Assembly: GCF_009697225.1 (NCBI RefSeq)
Contig: NZ_WIND01000017.1
Location: 1 to 64,000 of the forward strand
Direction: 5' to 3'
Length of the DNA: 64,000 bases
Source: Halovulum marinum
GTDB taxonomy: Bacteria; Pseudomonadota; Alphaproteobacteria; Rhodobacterales; Rhodobacteraceae
Made by a program: the position numbers and the translations under genes. Below, in pieces: positions 53,992 through 63,889 of this stretch; position 1 is the stretch's first letter; each line of letters starts with the position of its first letter. Under the pieces are notes generated by a model. It did not search any database and had not been told where the DNA came from. It worked only from the letters and a program-made list of their open reading frames with translations.

Positions 53992-54966
53992 ATGGTCAGG
54001 TTCGAACGGCTGCGGGGCCGGCCGGTGCTGGTGCTGGGGCGCGCGGGCATGGATTTCTACGCCGATCCGCCGGGGGCGCGGGCGGACGCCGCCGATCGGT
54101 TCTTCGCCTGCCTCGGCGGCTCGTCCGGCAACATCGCCGCGGGGCTGGCGCGGCAGGGCGTCGGCGCGGCGATCCTGAGCTCGGTGTCGGACGACGCGGT
54201 GGGGCGTTTCGTGCGCGGTCAACTGCAGGGCTATGGCGTCGACACCGCGCATCTGCGCGTGGTCGCGGGCGAGATGCGCACCTCGCTGGCGGTGACCGAG
54301 ACCCGGCTCGAGGACACGCAGACGGTGATCTACCGCAACGACGCCGCCGATTTCCATATGACCCGCGACGATGTCGAGGCGGTGGACTGCGCCGGGTTCG
54401 GCGCGCTGGTGCTGACCGGCACGGCGCTGGCGGCGCAGCCCTCGCGCGAGGCGACGCTGCACGCGATGGCGCTGGCCCGCGCCGCCGGGCTGCCGGTGGT
54501 GCTGGACATCGACTACCGGCCCTATTCCTGGCCCTCGGCCGGCGAGGCGGCGCAGGTCTACGTGCAGGCCGCGCAGGCCGCGGACATGGTCATCGGCAAC
54601 GACGAGGAATTCGACGTGGTCGCCGGCGGCACCGGCGGGCAGGGGCTGGCGCGGAGCCTGGCCGCCGAGGGGCGGGTGGCGATCTACAAGCTGGGGGCGC
54701 GCGGCTCGGTCACCTACGACGGCGAGCGGCAGTTCGCCTCGGGGATCTTCCCGGTGCAGGCGATCAAGCCGATGGGGGCCGGCGACAGCTTCATGGCCGG
54801 GCTGCTGGCGGGGCTCGCCGCCGGCCGCACGCTGGAGCAGTCCGTCGCCCGCGGCGCGGCCTCGGCGGCGATCGTCGTGCGCGGCGTCGGCTGCGCGCCG
54901 GCGATGCCGACCACCGCCGAGCTCGACGCCTTCCTGGCCGCGAACCGGATGACGCCGGCGGCCTAG
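53992..54966 (+). CDS. iolC: 5-dehydro-2-deoxygluconokinase
   Basis: 324 residues, PfkB family. LVLGRAGMDFYADPPG and LGGSSGNIAAGLARQG form the sugar site; LDIDYRPYSWPS is a block typical of IolC; PMGAGDSFMAGLLAG is the catalytic anion hole with the base Asp. It phosphorylates 5-dehydro-2-deoxygluconate in inositol breakdown. ATG at 53992 behind GGGGAG. It converges on the LacI gene, sharing the bases CTAG at the stops. Confidence 0.85.
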   Translation: MVRFERLRGRPVLVLGRAGMDFYADPPGARADAADRFFACLGGSSGNIAAGLARQGVGAAILSSVSDDAVGRFVRGQLQGYGVDTAHLRVVAGEMRTSLAVTETRLEDTQTVIYRNDAADFHMTRDDVEAVDCAGFGALVLTGTALAAQPSREATLHAMALARAAGLPVVLDIDYRPYSWPSAGEAAQVYVQAAQAADMVIGNDEEFDVVAGGTGGQGLARSLAAEGRVAIYKLGARGSVTYDGERQFASGIFPVQAIKPMGAGDSFMAGLLAGLAAGRTLEQSVARGAASAAIVVRGVGCAPAMPTTAELDAFLAANRMTPAA

Positions 54967-55973
54967 TCCACCATCGGCGGGATCGCCATGCGCAGCGCCG
55001 CGCCGCCCTGCGGCGCCGGCATCGCGCCGCGGCTGTGCGCCGCCATGATAACCCGGCAGGCGTTGCGGATATCGCCGGCGAAGTCGTGGTACAGCACCAT
55101 GTCCAGCCGCTCTTCGCGCAGCAGCTGCCGGTTCTCGGCGTCGAGGTCGTGGCCGATCATCAGCGGCCGCCGCCGCCCGCCGGCCTCCAGGCTGTCCAGC
55201 AGCCGCCGATTGCCGCCGCCGATGGAATAGACCGCCGCCAGCCCGCGCGCCGCCAGGGCCCGCACCCGGGCGTGGAACCCGGCGTCGTCCGGGTCCTGCA
55301 CCAGAACGTGCAGCTGCGCGCGCGGCAAAGCCTGCGCCATCGCCGCGCGGAACCCGGCCTCGCGCGCCTCCTCGCCGCGGAACCGGTCGTTGCGGATCGT
55401 CACCAGCACGCGGGCGCCGCGCGCCGGCGCCAGCCAGCGCCGCAGCACCCAAGCCGCGGTCCGCCCGGCGCGGGCGTTGTCCAGCCCGACATAGGCGCGC
55501 CGCGCCGTGCCCGGCATGTCGCTGGCCAGCGTCACCACCGGCACCCCGCCCGCGTCCAGCCGGTCCACCGCCGCCCGCACCCGCGCCGCGTCGGGCGCCA
55601 TCAGGATCACCCCGTGGCTGCCCAGCCGGCCGGCGCGGCGCAGCGCCTGCTCCAGTTCGGGCACCGGGAAGCGGCCGCGCATGTCGCGCCGGACCCGGAA
55701 CACCGCCGGCTGCATCAGCGGCAGCTCGGCGGCCAGCGCCTCGTCCAGCGACTCGCGAAAGCTCTGCGGCGCCTCGACCACCAGGTCGACGATCAGCTTG
55801 CGCCCGGTCAGCGCCAGCTGCCCGGCCTGCGCCTCCAGCTCGGCGATGGCGTTGCGCACCCGGTCGACGGTCTGACGCCGCACGCCGCCGCGCCGGTTCA
55901 GCACCCGGTCGACGGTGGCGGTTCCGAGACCCGCCTGCAGCGCGATATCCTTGATCAGAAAGCGGTGGCTCAT
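54963..55973 (-). CDS. LacI-family transcriptional regulator
   Basis: 336 residues. HTH: IKDIALQAGLGTATVDRVLNRRGGVRRQTVDRVR; the hinge helix follows. The rest is a periplasmic-binding-protein fold (LIVDLVVEAPQSFRESLD, ARVLVTIRNDRFRGEEAREAG). VDRVLN in place of VSRVLN is known in inositol-type LacI regulators of alphaproteobacteria. It probably binds the two ACCGGTTGCA sites and answers to an inositol-pathway intermediate. It diverges from the PhyH-like gene. Confidence 0.85.
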   Translation of the reverse strand: MSHRFLIKDIALQAGLGTATVDRVLNRRGGVRRQTVDRVRNAIAELEAQAGQLALTGRKLIVDLVVEAPQSFRESLDEALAAELPLMQPAVFRVRRDMRGRFPVPELEQALRRAGRLGSHGVILMAPDAARVRAAVDRLDAGGVPVVTLASDMPGTARRAYVGLDNARAGRTAAWVLRRWLAPARGARVLVTIRNDRFRGEEAREAGFRAAMAQALPRAQLHVLVQDPDDAGFHARVRALAARGLAAVYSIGGGNRRLLDSLEAGGRRRPLMIGHDLDAENRQLLREERLDMVLYHDFAGDIRNACRVIMAAHSRGAMPAPQGGAALRMAIPPMVD

Positions 55974-56066
55974 TTGCTTGATGGATTTTTGATGGATCGT
56001 GCCCCTGCCGCGCGCCCGGCGCAAGCGTATCCTTTGCCCAACCACAACCCGAAGGGAGATGAGGAC

Positions 56067-57254
56067 ATGCTCGACCGCCACCCGCCCGCAGACAGCGTCT
56101 GGCTGACCGAGGACAGCTGCGACATCGACGCCTTCGCCGCGCATGTCGGCCAGACCACCGACCCGGCCGACTATCCCTTCGCCGCCGAGATCGTGAACAA
56201 CATCCCGGTCTACGACGGCGACGCGCTGCGCACCGCCTTCGCCGGCGACGACACCGCGTTGCCGGTGATGGCCGAGATCAACCGCGCCTTCCTGTCCGGC
56301 CCCGGCATCATCGCGGTGCGGCGCGGCTATGCCGACCTGGCGCTGGTCGACGCGGTGACCGAGGCGCTGTCGGCGATCATCGCCGAAGAAGAGGCGGGCA
56401 ACGCCGGCAAGGGCGACCATTTCGCCACCGCCGGGGCCAACAGCCGGGTCTGGAACGCGCACGAGAAGCTGTGCGTCGCCAACCCGGAACTGTTCGTCCG
56501 CTACAACGCCAACGAGCTGATCCGCCGGATCAGCGAGGCCTGGCTCGGCACCGGCTACCAGATCACCACGCAGGTCAACGTGGTGCGCCCCGGCGGCAAG
56601 GCGCAGACCGCGCACCGCGACTACCACATGGGCTTCCAGAGCGTCGCCGACCTCAAGACCTATCCGGCGCAACAGCACGCGCTGTCGGCCAGCCTGACCC
56701 TGCAGGGCGCGGTGGCGCATTCCGACATGCCGCTGGAGTCGGGCCCGACCAAGCTGCTGCCGTATTCGCAAAGCTACCTGCCGGGCTATCTGGCGGTGCT
56801 GATGCAGCCGTTCCGCGACCACTTCGAGAAGCACCACGTGCAGATGCCGCTGGCGAAGGGCGATCTGCTGTTCTTCAATCCGGCGACCTTCCACGCGGCG
56901 GGCGACAACAAGACGGCGGACGTGCAGCGTTTCGCCAACCTGATGCAGATCGGTTCGGCCTATGGCCGCTCGATCGAGATCGTCGACCGGGTCCGCATCT
57001 CCAAGGCGGTCTACGCCAGCCTGTCGAAACTGGCGGCGGACGGCGCGCTGGACCCGCGGCAGGTCGACAACGTCATCGCCGCCACCGCCGAGGGCTACCC
57101 GTTCCCGGCGAACCTGGACATCGACTCGCCGCTGTCTGGCATGGCGCCGCCGAGCCAGCAGGACGTGATGCGCCAGGCGCTGGCCGAGGGCTGGTCAGAG
57201 GACCGGTTCGCCGCCGAGATCGACACCCAGCAGGGCCGCAAGCGGTCTCACTGA
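56067..57254 (+). CDS. PhyH-like Fe(II)/2-oxoglutarate oxygenase
   Basis: 395 residues. TAHRDYHMGF gives the H-x-D pair and FNPATFHAAGDNKT the distal His of the facial triad; the Arg for 2-oxoglutarate is likely in VQRFANLMQ. Members hydroxylate small molecules at unactivated carbon. Substrate unknown; place inside an inositol region suggests a methylated or phosphorylated cyclitol, but this is a guess. GAAGGGAG before the ATG. The 3' end overlaps the FG-GAP gene by 7 bp. Confidence 0.75.
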   Translation: MLDRHPPADSVWLTEDSCDIDAFAAHVGQTTDPADYPFAAEIVNNIPVYDGDALRTAFAGDDTALPVMAEINRAFLSGPGIIAVRRGYADLALVDAVTEALSAIIAEEEAGNAGKGDHFATAGANSRVWNAHEKLCVANPELFVRYNANELIRRISEAWLGTGYQITTQVNVVRPGGKAQTAHRDYHMGFQSVADLKTYPAQQHALSASLTLQGAVAHSDMPLESGPTKLLPYSQSYLPGYLAVLMQPFRDHFEKHHVQMPLAKGDLLFFNPATFHAAGDNKTADVQRFANLMQIGSAYGRSIEIVDRVRISKAVYASLSKLAADGALDPRQVDNVIAATAEGYPFPANLDIDSPLSGMAPPSQQDVMRQALAEGWSEDRFAAEIDTQQGRKRSH

Positions 57255-58831
57255 GACACCGGCTGGACCGCCGGCCGTGGAACCGGCGCCTCGGTGGAAA
57301 TCGAGGCGCCGGCGCCCCGACGCACAAGGACGTGCCCGTTCGCGGGCGCCTCCGCCCAGTCCGACAGCACGCCGTCGGGCCAGCGCACCCGCAGCCGCAC
57401 GGCGCCTGCGTCGCCCAGCCCGAAATGCTCCGGCCCGGCCTGGCCGCCGGCATGCCCGCCGCCGACCTGCACCTCGCGCCAGCGGGACTTGCCCCCAGCC
57501 TCGAGTTCGATCCGCGCGCCCACGGCGAAGGCGTTTCCACCCGGCTGCGCCAGCGCCACCGACAGCCAGTTGCCCGCGCCCGCGGTCAGGTTGCGATACA
57601 GGCCCATCGGCGCCCGCCTGCGAACCACCACCAGGTCCAGCAAGCCGTCGCGGTTCAGATCCGTCAGCGCCGCGCCCCGGCTGCGCTCCGGCGAGCCGAT
57701 GCCGGATGTCCCGCCCGCCTCGACGAAGCGCCCGTCCGCGCCCTGCATCAGCAGGTTGTCCGGATCCCGCATCGCCGCATCGGGCATCTGGTCGACATTG
57801 CCCTTGGCGATGAACAGATCGTCGCGGCCGTCGTTGTCGACGTCGCCGAACTGCACGTGCCAGCCGGTCGAGGGCCGGCCCTCGTCGCCGGTATAGGGCC
57901 GGTGCGCCGTGGTGCCGCGGTCGTAGGCGACCGGGGCATAGGCCGGGCCGCCGTCGCCGGTCAGCTCGAACAGCTTCTGGTCCGCCATGCTGGTCACCGC
58001 CACCTCGGGCAGCCCGTCGCCGGTCAGATCGCGGCTGGCGATGCCCATGCCCCACAGCTTGTAGGGTTGCCAGCCGTCCTGCGGACCGTATTCCTTCAGC
58101 GACGGCGTGATCCGGAACAGCTGCTCCTGCCCGTCGCGCACATAGTAGTGCCGGTCGTTGCTGATCCACAGGTCGGCGCGCCCGTCGCCGCTCCAGTCGG
58201 TGAACAGCATCGACAGCGTGCAGTACCCCGGCGCGATCTGCTCCGCGCGATAGCCGCCGGGGCCGGGGCGCAGCAGCCGGTGCGTGTCGCAGGCGCCGAA
58301 CGGCCCCTCGGGATCGTCGCGGTCGACATAGTTGCCGACGGCCAGCGTCGGGCGCTCGGCACCCGGCTCCCAGGTGGCCGAGAAGGCGGTGCTCCAGCCA
58401 TCGCCGGGGTCGATCCCCCAGGCCGCGGTCGCGTCCTCGAACCGGCAGCCGCCCAGGCCGCGCAGGGCAAGGTTCGGGCCCGCGCGCAGCACGAACAGGT
58501 CCAGCACCCCGTCCGCATCCATGTCCAGCGGGTAGACGCCGGTGACACCGGTCAGCGGCGGGGTCTCCAACGCCTCGAACGCCAGCGCGGCGCCGGGCGC
58601 CGCGGTCGCGTTCCGCAGCAGCAGGGCAGGGGCCTCGCCGCCCGCCGCGAACAGGTCCGGCCAGCCGTCGTCGTCGCAGTCCAGCACCGCGACGCCGCCG
58701 CCGACGTAATGCTCCCAGCCGCCGGAATAGACATGCGGCGGCAACGCGCCGGAAAGGTCCTCGAACGCGGGCTGCGCCGCGGCACTTCCCGCGGCGCAGA
58801 TCATCGCAGCAAGCAGGGCGCCGCTACGCAT
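57248..58831 (-). CDS. Secreted FG-GAP repeat/ASPIC (CRTAC1-like) protein
   Basis: 527 residues with a signal peptide (1-19, ending AAA-Q). Six loops of the form D-x-D-x-D-G-x-x-D (e.g. [33 protein letters not shown]) build a calcium-binding beta propeller. The last 100 residues look like an ASPIC/UnbV domain ([14 protein letters not shown]). Role unknown; such proteins bind surfaces or polymers. It starts 8 bp inside the ABC ATPase gene, so it is translated from the importer operon, which is odd for this family. Confidence 0.85.
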   Translation of the reverse strand: MRSGALLAAMICAAGSAAAQPAFEDLSGALPPHVYSGGWEHYVGGGVAVLDCDDDGWPDLFAAGGEAPALLLRNATAAPGAALAFEALETPPLTGVTGVYPLDMDADGVLDLFVLRAGPNLALRGLGGCRFEDATAAWGIDPGDGWSTAFSATWEPGAERPTLAVGNYVDRDDPEGPFGACDTHRLLRPGPGGYRAEQIAPGYCTLSMLFTDWSGDGRADLWISNDRHYYVRDGQEQLFRITPSLKEYGPQDGWQPYKLWGMGIASRDLTGDGLPEVAVTSMADQKLFELTGDGGPAYAPVAYDRGTTAHRPYTGDEGRPSTGWHVQFGDVDNDGRDDLFIAKGNVDQMPDAAMRDPDNLLMQGADGRFVEAGGTSGIGSPERSRGAALTDLNRDGLLDLVVVRRRAPMGLYRNLTAGAGNWLSVALAQPGGNAFAVGARIELEAGGKSRWREVQVGGGHAGGQAGPEHFGLGDAGAVRLRVRWPDGVLSDWAEAPANGHVLVRRGAGASISTEAPVPRPAVQPVSQ

Positions 58832-59603
58832 CCTCGCTCGTCAGGATGCCGGGCGCATAGCTGCCGTCGGGCAGCTTGCCGAGGATCACCATCTGCAGCA
58901 CCTGGTCCTTGTCGGTCTCTGTGGTGGCGCCGGTCCAGACGTGCCGGCCGTTCTTCATCACCGCGATCCGGTCCGACAGGTCGAACACGTCGTGCAGGTC
59001 GTGGCTGATCATCACGATGGCGATGCCTTCCTTCTTCAGCGCCTTGATCAGGTCGGCGACCATCTGCGTCTCGTGCGGGCCCAGCGCGGCGGTGGGCTCG
59101 TCCATGATGATGATCCGGGCATTGAACTGCAAGGCGCGGGCGATCGCCACCGACTGGCGCTGGCCGCCCGACAGGTTGCTGACCGGGTCGTGAAACTTGC
59201 GGAACTGCGGGTTCAACCGCTTCATCACCCCGATCGCCGCATGCTCCATCGCCGGCTCGTCCAGCGCCCCCCACGGGGTCAGGATCTCGCGCCCGAAGAA
59301 GATGTTGGCGGCGGTGTCCAGATTGTCCGCCAGCGCCAGGGTCTGGTAGATCGTCTCGATCCCCAGCTCCTTGGCGTCGATCGGGTTGCGGATCTGCACC
59401 GGCTGGCCGTCGATCAGGATCTCGCCCGAATCGACCTGGTAGGCGCCCGACAGCATCTTGATGAAGGTCGACTTGCCGGCGCCGTTGTGGCCCAGCAGGC
59501 CGACGACCTCGCCCGGATGCAGCTCCAGGCTCATGTCCTCGACCGCGTGGATGCCGCCGAAGCGCTTGTGGATGTTGTTCATCTCGACAAGGGGTTGGCT
59601 CAT
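58824..59603 (-). CDS. Sugar ABC importer ATP-binding protein (single domain)
   Basis: 259 residues. Walker [10 protein letters not shown], signature [12 protein letters not shown], Walker [13 protein letters not shown] and switch His MISHDLHD are intact. It has one ATPase domain, unlike the double-domain XylG/RbsA, and would work as a homodimer. Follows the permease gene by 11 bp. Confidence 0.88.
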   Translation of the reverse strand: MSQPLVEMNNIHKRFGGIHAVEDMSLELHPGEVVGLLGHNGAGKSTFIKMLSGAYQVDSGEILIDGQPVQIRNPIDAKELGIETIYQTLALADNLDTAANIFFGREILTPWGALDEPAMEHAAIGVMKRLNPQFRKFHDPVSNLSGGQRQSVAIARALQFNARIIIMDEPTAALGPHETQMVADLIKALKKEGIAIVMISHDLHDVFDLSDRIAVMKNGRHVWTGATTETDKDQVLQMVILGKLPDGSYAPGILTSEDA

Positions 59604-59614
59604 GGTCCTGCTCC

Positions 59615-60838
59615 TCACACCCGGCGTTTCTGGTAGATGACGTCGAACCAGACCGCGAAGATCAGCACCCCGGCCATGATCATCTGCTGCGGCGCCGACT
59701 GCACGCCCAGCAGCACCATGCCGTTCTGCAGGCTCTGCATCAGCAGCGCGCCGATCAGCGCCCCCAGGATCGTGCCGGTGCCCCCCGACAGCGAGGTGCC
59801 GCCGATCACCGCCGCGGCGATCACCTGCAATTCCAGCAGGTTGCCGATCGACAGCGGCGCCGCGTTCAGCCGCGCGGTCGAGATCACCGCCCCGATCGCG
59901 GTCAGCGCACCGATCAGCGCGAAGCTGGTGATCACCACGCGGCGGGTGTTCACCCCGGCCAGCTGCGCCGCCTCGGGGTTGCCGCCGTAGCCGTAGATGT
60001 AGCGCCCGAAGCGGGTCATGTTGGCGACATAGATCATCACCGCGGCGACCACGATCAGGATCAGCACCGGCACCGGAATGCCGCGCCCGTCCTCGGTGCG
60101 CGGGAAGTCGTAGCCGTTCATCGTCGCCACGAACGCCGCGATCAGCGCGCCCACCGCGGCGACGATGGCCAGCTCGACCGACGCCGGCTTGACCTGGAAG
60201 CCCAGCGCCTTGCGCCGCTGCCGCTTCCAGGCGGTCAGCAGCGCCAGCAGCGCGAAACCGGTTGCACCGACCACCCAGCTCCAGCTCTCGCCGATCGAGC
60301 CGCCGCCGAACACGCTGTAGGTGGTGTCCAGCGGCGTCACCGTGCGGCCCTGGGTGAACAGCCAGCCGGCGCCGCGCCAGAACATCAGCCCGCCCAGGGT
60401 GACGACGAAGGCCGGGATCGCGAAGCGCGCGATCAGCCAGCCCTGCATGCCGCCGGCCAGCGCGCCGGCGCCGATCATCACCAGGATCGAGATCCACCAG
60501 CTGTGCGTGCCCTCCAGCGGCAGCACCTCGGTCTGCACGAACCCGCCCAGGATGCCCAGAAACGCCAGCAGCGAGCCGATCGACAGGTCGATGTTGCGCG
60601 ACACGATGATCAGCACCATGCCGGTGGCCAGCAGCGCGGTGACGCTGGTCTGCACCGACAGGTTCCACAGGTTGCGCGGCGACAGGAAAATGCCGCCCGA
60701 GGCGATCTCGAAGAACGCCCAGATCGCGACCACGGCGCCGATCATCGCCAGCAGGCGGGTGTCCATCTGAACGCTCTGCGAGACCTGGCGCAGGCGCTCG
60801 CCAACGCTGACGGGCCGCTCGGCAGCGGTTCTCTCCAT
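59615..60838 (-). CDS. Sugar ABC importer permease (XylH/RbsC type)
   Basis: 407 residues with about ten helices. [27 protein letters not shown] is the family's hallmark, and [23 protein letters not shown] the second. ATG at 60838 behind GGGAGGAAA; a longer frame upstream runs through the operator and is rejected. It diverges from the binding-protein gene over 131 bp holding one operator. Confidence 0.88.
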   Translation of the reverse strand: MERTAAERPVSVGERLRQVSQSVQMDTRLLAMIGAVVAIWAFFEIASGGIFLSPRNLWNLSVQTSVTALLATGMVLIIVSRNIDLSIGSLLAFLGILGGFVQTEVLPLEGTHSWWISILVMIGAGALAGGMQGWLIARFAIPAFVVTLGGLMFWRGAGWLFTQGRTVTPLDTTYSVFGGGSIGESWSWVVGATGFALLALLTAWKRQRRKALGFQVKPASVELAIVAAVGALIAAFVATMNGYDFPRTEDGRGIPVPVLILIVVAAVMIYVANMTRFGRYIYGYGGNPEAAQLAGVNTRRVVITSFALIGALTAIGAVISTARLNAAPLSIGNLLELQVIAAAVIGGTSLSGGTGTILGALIGALLMQSLQNGMVLLGVQSAPQQMIMAGVLIFAVWFDVIYQKRRV

Positions 60839-60893
60839 CGTTTCCTCCCGAAGTTGCCGGACGCGCTCTGCGCCCGATCCTTGGAAAAGAGTT

Positions 60894-60907
60894 TGCAACC
60901 GGTTGCA
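60894..60907. promoter_or_regulatory. LacI-type operator between importer genes
   Basis: TGCAACCGGTTGCA is a perfect 14-bp palindrome in the 131-bp divergent region. It shares ACCGGTTGCA with the site before iolC. It can control the permease-ATPase-FG-GAP operon and the binding protein together. Confidence 0.75.
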
Positions 60908-60969
60908 TCGTGTGTCAACCTGTCCTCGTGCCCGACAAGAGGCACGCAGGAAACCCAGGGAGGAAGGAC

Positions 60970-62001
60970 ATGACAGCACGTCCTATCCGCGGCGCCATCC
61001 TCGGCGCCGCAGCCGTATCTTTCGTCGCCGGCATGGCGCCGGCGCAGGACATCACCGTCGGCGTCAGCTGGTACAAGTTCGCCGACGAGCGCTGGAAGAT
61101 CGACGAGGCCGGCATCAAGTCGGTGCTCGAGGAAGCCGGCGCCGAATACATCTCGGCCGACGCCAACTTCTCCCCCGAGAAGTCCGTCGCCGACATCGAG
61201 AACCTGATCACCCGCGGCGCCGACGTGCTGATCGTCATGTCCGGCGTCGCCGACGCGGTCGGCCCGGTGGTGCAGCGCGCGCTGGCCGAAGGCATCCCGG
61301 TGGTCGCCTACGACCAGCTGATCGAGGTGCCGGGCACGTTCTACGTCTCGTTCGACGCCCGCTCGGTGGGCAAGGAACTGGCCGAGGGCATGCTCGCCGA
61401 GGCGCCGCAGGGCAACTACGCCATCCTCAAGGGCGACGACGGCGATCCCAACACCCACCAGATGTTCGACGCCTACCAGCAGGTGATGCAGGCCAAGTAC
61501 GACGCCGGCGAGATCACCGTGGTCGGCGAGCAGTTCATCGACAGCTGGCGCCCCGAACTGGCCAAGGACACCATCGAGCAGATCCTGACCGCCAACGACA
61601 ACAAGGTCGATGCGGTCATGGTGATGAACGACGGCATGGCCTCGGGCGTCGCCCAGGCGCTGGAGGAGCAGGGCCTCGACGTGCCGATGTCCGGCCAGGA
61701 CGGCGCGCCCGGCGCGCTGAACCGCATCGCCCGCGGCCAGCAGACCTTCACCATCTGGAAGAACGCCTACGAGCTCGGCCAGACCGCCGCCACCGTCGCA
61801 CTGGCGCTGGCCAGGGGCGAAGAGGTCGACGGCAAGGGCAGCTTCAACAGCGGCCCGCAGGGCGTCGAGCTGGATTCGGTCCTGCTGCCGGTGACCCGGA
61901 TCGACAGCAGCAACCTGGAAAAGACCATCGACATCGGCTGGGCCACGAAGGAACGCGTCTGCGCCGGCGTGTCCGAGAACCCGCCAGCCGTGTGCCAATA
62001 G
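60970..62001 (+). CDS. XylF-like sugar-binding protein of an ABC importer
   Basis: 343 residues with a signal peptide (residues 1-26, MAPAQD). Type I fold: ITVGVSWYKFADERWKIDEAG, IENLITRGADVLIVMSGVADAV, VMVMNDGMASGVAQALEEQ. Close to D-xylose-binding proteins by the hinge region GDDGDPNTHQMFDAYQQV. Its place beside iol genes with a shared operator makes inositol or a related sugar a fair guess. AGGAAGG precedes the ATG. Confidence 0.88.
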   Translation: MTARPIRGAILGAAAVSFVAGMAPAQDITVGVSWYKFADERWKIDEAGIKSVLEEAGAEYISADANFSPEKSVADIENLITRGADVLIVMSGVADAVGPVVQRALAEGIPVVAYDQLIEVPGTFYVSFDARSVGKELAEGMLAEAPQGNYAILKGDDGDPNTHQMFDAYQQVMQAKYDAGEITVVGEQFIDSWRPELAKDTIEQILTANDNKVDAVMVMNDGMASGVAQALEEQGLDVPMSGQDGAPGALNRIARGQQTFTIWKNAYELGQTAATVALALARGEEVDGKGSFNSGPQGVELDSVLLPVTRIDSSNLEKTIDIGWATKERVCAGVSENPPAVCQ

Positions 62002-62032
62002 GCAACTCCCGACCCGTTTCCCCACCGACCCT

Positions 62033-62060
62033 GGCCACCGCTCCGGCGGTGGTCATTTTC
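62033..62060 (+). terminator. Terminator of the binding-protein gene
   Basis: CCACCGC (62035-62041), loop TCCG, GCGGTGG (62046-62052), extended by two more pairs and followed by ATTTTC. It lies 32 bp after the stop. Confidence 0.6.
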
Positions 62061-62136
62061 ATGTTCCCACCGCCCTGGCCAAGCCCCCGTTCCTGCGCCC
62101 GGCGACCGCCAACAATGTTACCGGCCGCAAGGTAAT

Positions 62137-62158
62137 GCGCCCGGATCTCACCGGGCGC
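62137..62158 (-). terminator. Hairpin beyond the aldolase stop
   Basis: GCGCCCGG, loop ATCTCA, CCGGGCGC: perfect 8-bp stem 63 bp past the aldolase stop on the minus strand, with no T-run. Probable end of the iolD-iolB-aldolase operon. Confidence 0.4.
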
Positions 62159-62220
62159 CCCGCCTTCCAATGTCCCCAAATATCCCCGCCGGAGGCATCC
62201 GGCGTCAGCCCCGCGTGGCC

Positions 62221-63036
62221 TCAGCCGGCCAGGTTCCGCATCACCCCGCGCGCGCAGTCCTGCATCGGCGCGATCACCTCGGACATGATCGCCAGCCGGT
62301 CGAACCGCTCCGGGTGCGCCGCCAGCCCGGCGCGCAGAGATGCCCCGAAGACCTGCCGCAGTTCGGTGCCGACGTTGAACTTCGCCACCCGAGTCTCCAG
62401 CGCCAGCCGCCGCCGCACCTCAGCCGGGATCCCCGAGCCGCCGTGCAGCACCAGGGGCACGTCCGTCACCGCCTCGATGGCCCGCACCGCGTCGAAATCG
62501 ATCTCGGCCCTGGCGCTGGTCTGCAGATGCACGTTGCCGACCGACACCGCCATCGCATCGACGCCGGTGCCCACGGCGAAGGCGCGCGCGTCCGCGGGCG
62601 TGGTCCGGGCCGATGCCTCGCCCGCGTCATAGCCGACGAAACCGACCTCGCCCTCGACCGACACGCCTTGCGCATGCGCCATCGCGACGACCTCGGCGGT
62701 CGCGCGGATGTTCTCGGCCAGCGGCAGCCGCGAGCCGTCGAACATGACCGAGGTGAAGCCGGCCTCGATCGCCGCCCGGCACTCGCCGATGTCCCGCGAA
62801 TGATCCAGATGCGCCACCACCGGCACCGCGGCGCCCTCGGCCAGCGTCCGGAACATCGCGCCCCAGACCGGCAGCGGCATGTGCGCCCGCGCACCCGGCC
62901 CGGCCTGCAGGATCACCGGCAGCCCTTCGGCCGCGGCGGCCTTCACGAAGGCCGCCGCATCCTCCCAGCCCAGCACCACCAGCCCGGCCAGCGCGCCGCG
63001 CCGCGTCGGCAGAACCTCGGCCAGCGTCGCGATCAT
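62221..63036 (-). CDS. iolJ: Class II aldolase, probable DKG-6-phosphate aldolase
   Basis: 271 residues, FbaA/GatY-type zinc aldolase. VVAHLDHSRD has the metal His and catalytic Asp; VEGEVGFVGYD the Glu; SVGNVHLQT and VLHGGSGIP further ligands. In an iol operon it should cleave 6-phospho-5-dehydro-2-deoxygluconate into DHAP and malonate semialdehyde. Start overlaps iolB by 4 bp. Symbol by context. Confidence 0.75.
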   Translation of the reverse strand: MIATLAEVLPTRRGALAGLVVLGWEDAAAFVKAAAAEGLPVILQAGPGARAHMPLPVWGAMFRTLAEGAAVPVVAHLDHSRDIGECRAAIEAGFTSVMFDGSRLPLAENIRATAEVVAMAHAQGVSVEGEVGFVGYDAGEASARTTPADARAFAVGTGVDAMAVSVGNVHLQTSARAEIDFDAVRAIEAVTDVPLVLHGGSGIPAEVRRRLALETRVAKFNVGTELRQVFGASLRAGLAAHPERFDRLAIMSEVIAPMQDCARGVMRNLAG

Positions 63037-63875
63037 CTGAACTTCGCCACCATGTCCTTGATGCCCGGGATCGTCTCCAGCTGCTCGGCGTGGGTCGGCT
63101 GGAAATACTGCACCAGCGAACGCTGGGACTTCCCGGCGAGGATGGTGAAATAGTACATCTCGTAGCCGGGCAGGGCGCAGCAGGGGTGATAGCCCTTGTC
63201 CAGCAGGATCGTCGAGCCGTCCATGATGTGGAACGCCTCGCCCGGTTGGTTGTCCACGCGCTGCAGCATCTGTACGCCCGAGCCGTAGTTCGGCCTGAAG
63301 CGGAAGTTGTAGGCCTCGTCGTGGCGCGTCTCGTCCGGCAGCCGGTCGGTGTCGTGCTTGTGGCTGGGAAAGCCGGACCAGCCGCCGGCACCGACGGTGA
63401 ACAGCTCCGAGACCAGCAGCCGGCCCACCCTGTCGGCCTGCTTCTGTCCCAGAATGTGCTTGATCTTGCGGTGCGTCTTGGTGTCGTCCGAGCCGTACTG
63501 CACCAGGTCGATCTCGGGCTCCAGCACCGCAAACGGCGCCAGCGTCTGCTCATGGACGCCGCCGGCGACGAACACCTCGGTCGTATCCGAGACGCAGGTG
63601 AACCGGGCGGGCGCGTCCACCGGCACATAGACGCCCTCGGGCTCGCCGTCCCAGACATCCTCGCCGCGCTTGCCGACCGGGCCGAAACGTTCGCCCGCGG
63701 CCTCGATCTCCAGCGTGCCGGTGGCGGGCACGATGCAGGTCTCGTGGCCCTTCAGGCGGTAGTCGAAGCTCTCGCCCTTCTTCAGCTTGACGATGTTGAA
63801 ATAGACCAGCGGGGTCGTCTCATTGCCCTCGGCGACGATGGGCTGGTTGCGGTTGTTGTGCGGCGCGATATGCAT
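63033..63875 (-). CDS. iolB: 5-deoxy-glucuronate isomerase
   Basis: 280 residues, KduI/IolB-type bicupin. FPSHKHDTDRLPDETRHDEAYNFRF holds the metal His and Glu residues, and GYHPCCALPGYEMYYFTILAG is the second-half hallmark. It turns 5-deoxy-glucuronate into 5-dehydro-2-deoxygluconate, the substrate of IolC. GGGAGAGAA precedes the ATG. It follows iolD by 14 bp. Confidence 0.92.
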   Translation of the reverse strand: MHIAPHNNRNQPIVAEGNETTPLVYFNIVKLKKGESFDYRLKGHETCIVPATGTLEIEAAGERFGPVGKRGEDVWDGEPEGVYVPVDAPARFTCVSDTTEVFVAGGVHEQTLAPFAVLEPEIDLVQYGSDDTKTHRKIKHILGQKQADRVGRLLVSELFTVGAGGWSGFPSHKHDTDRLPDETRHDEAYNFRFRPNYGSGVQMLQRVDNQPGEAFHIMDGSTILLDKGYHPCCALPGYEMYYFTILAGKSQRSLVQYFQPTHAEQLETIPGIKDMVAKFR

Positions 63876-63889
63876 CTGTTCTCTCCCTG

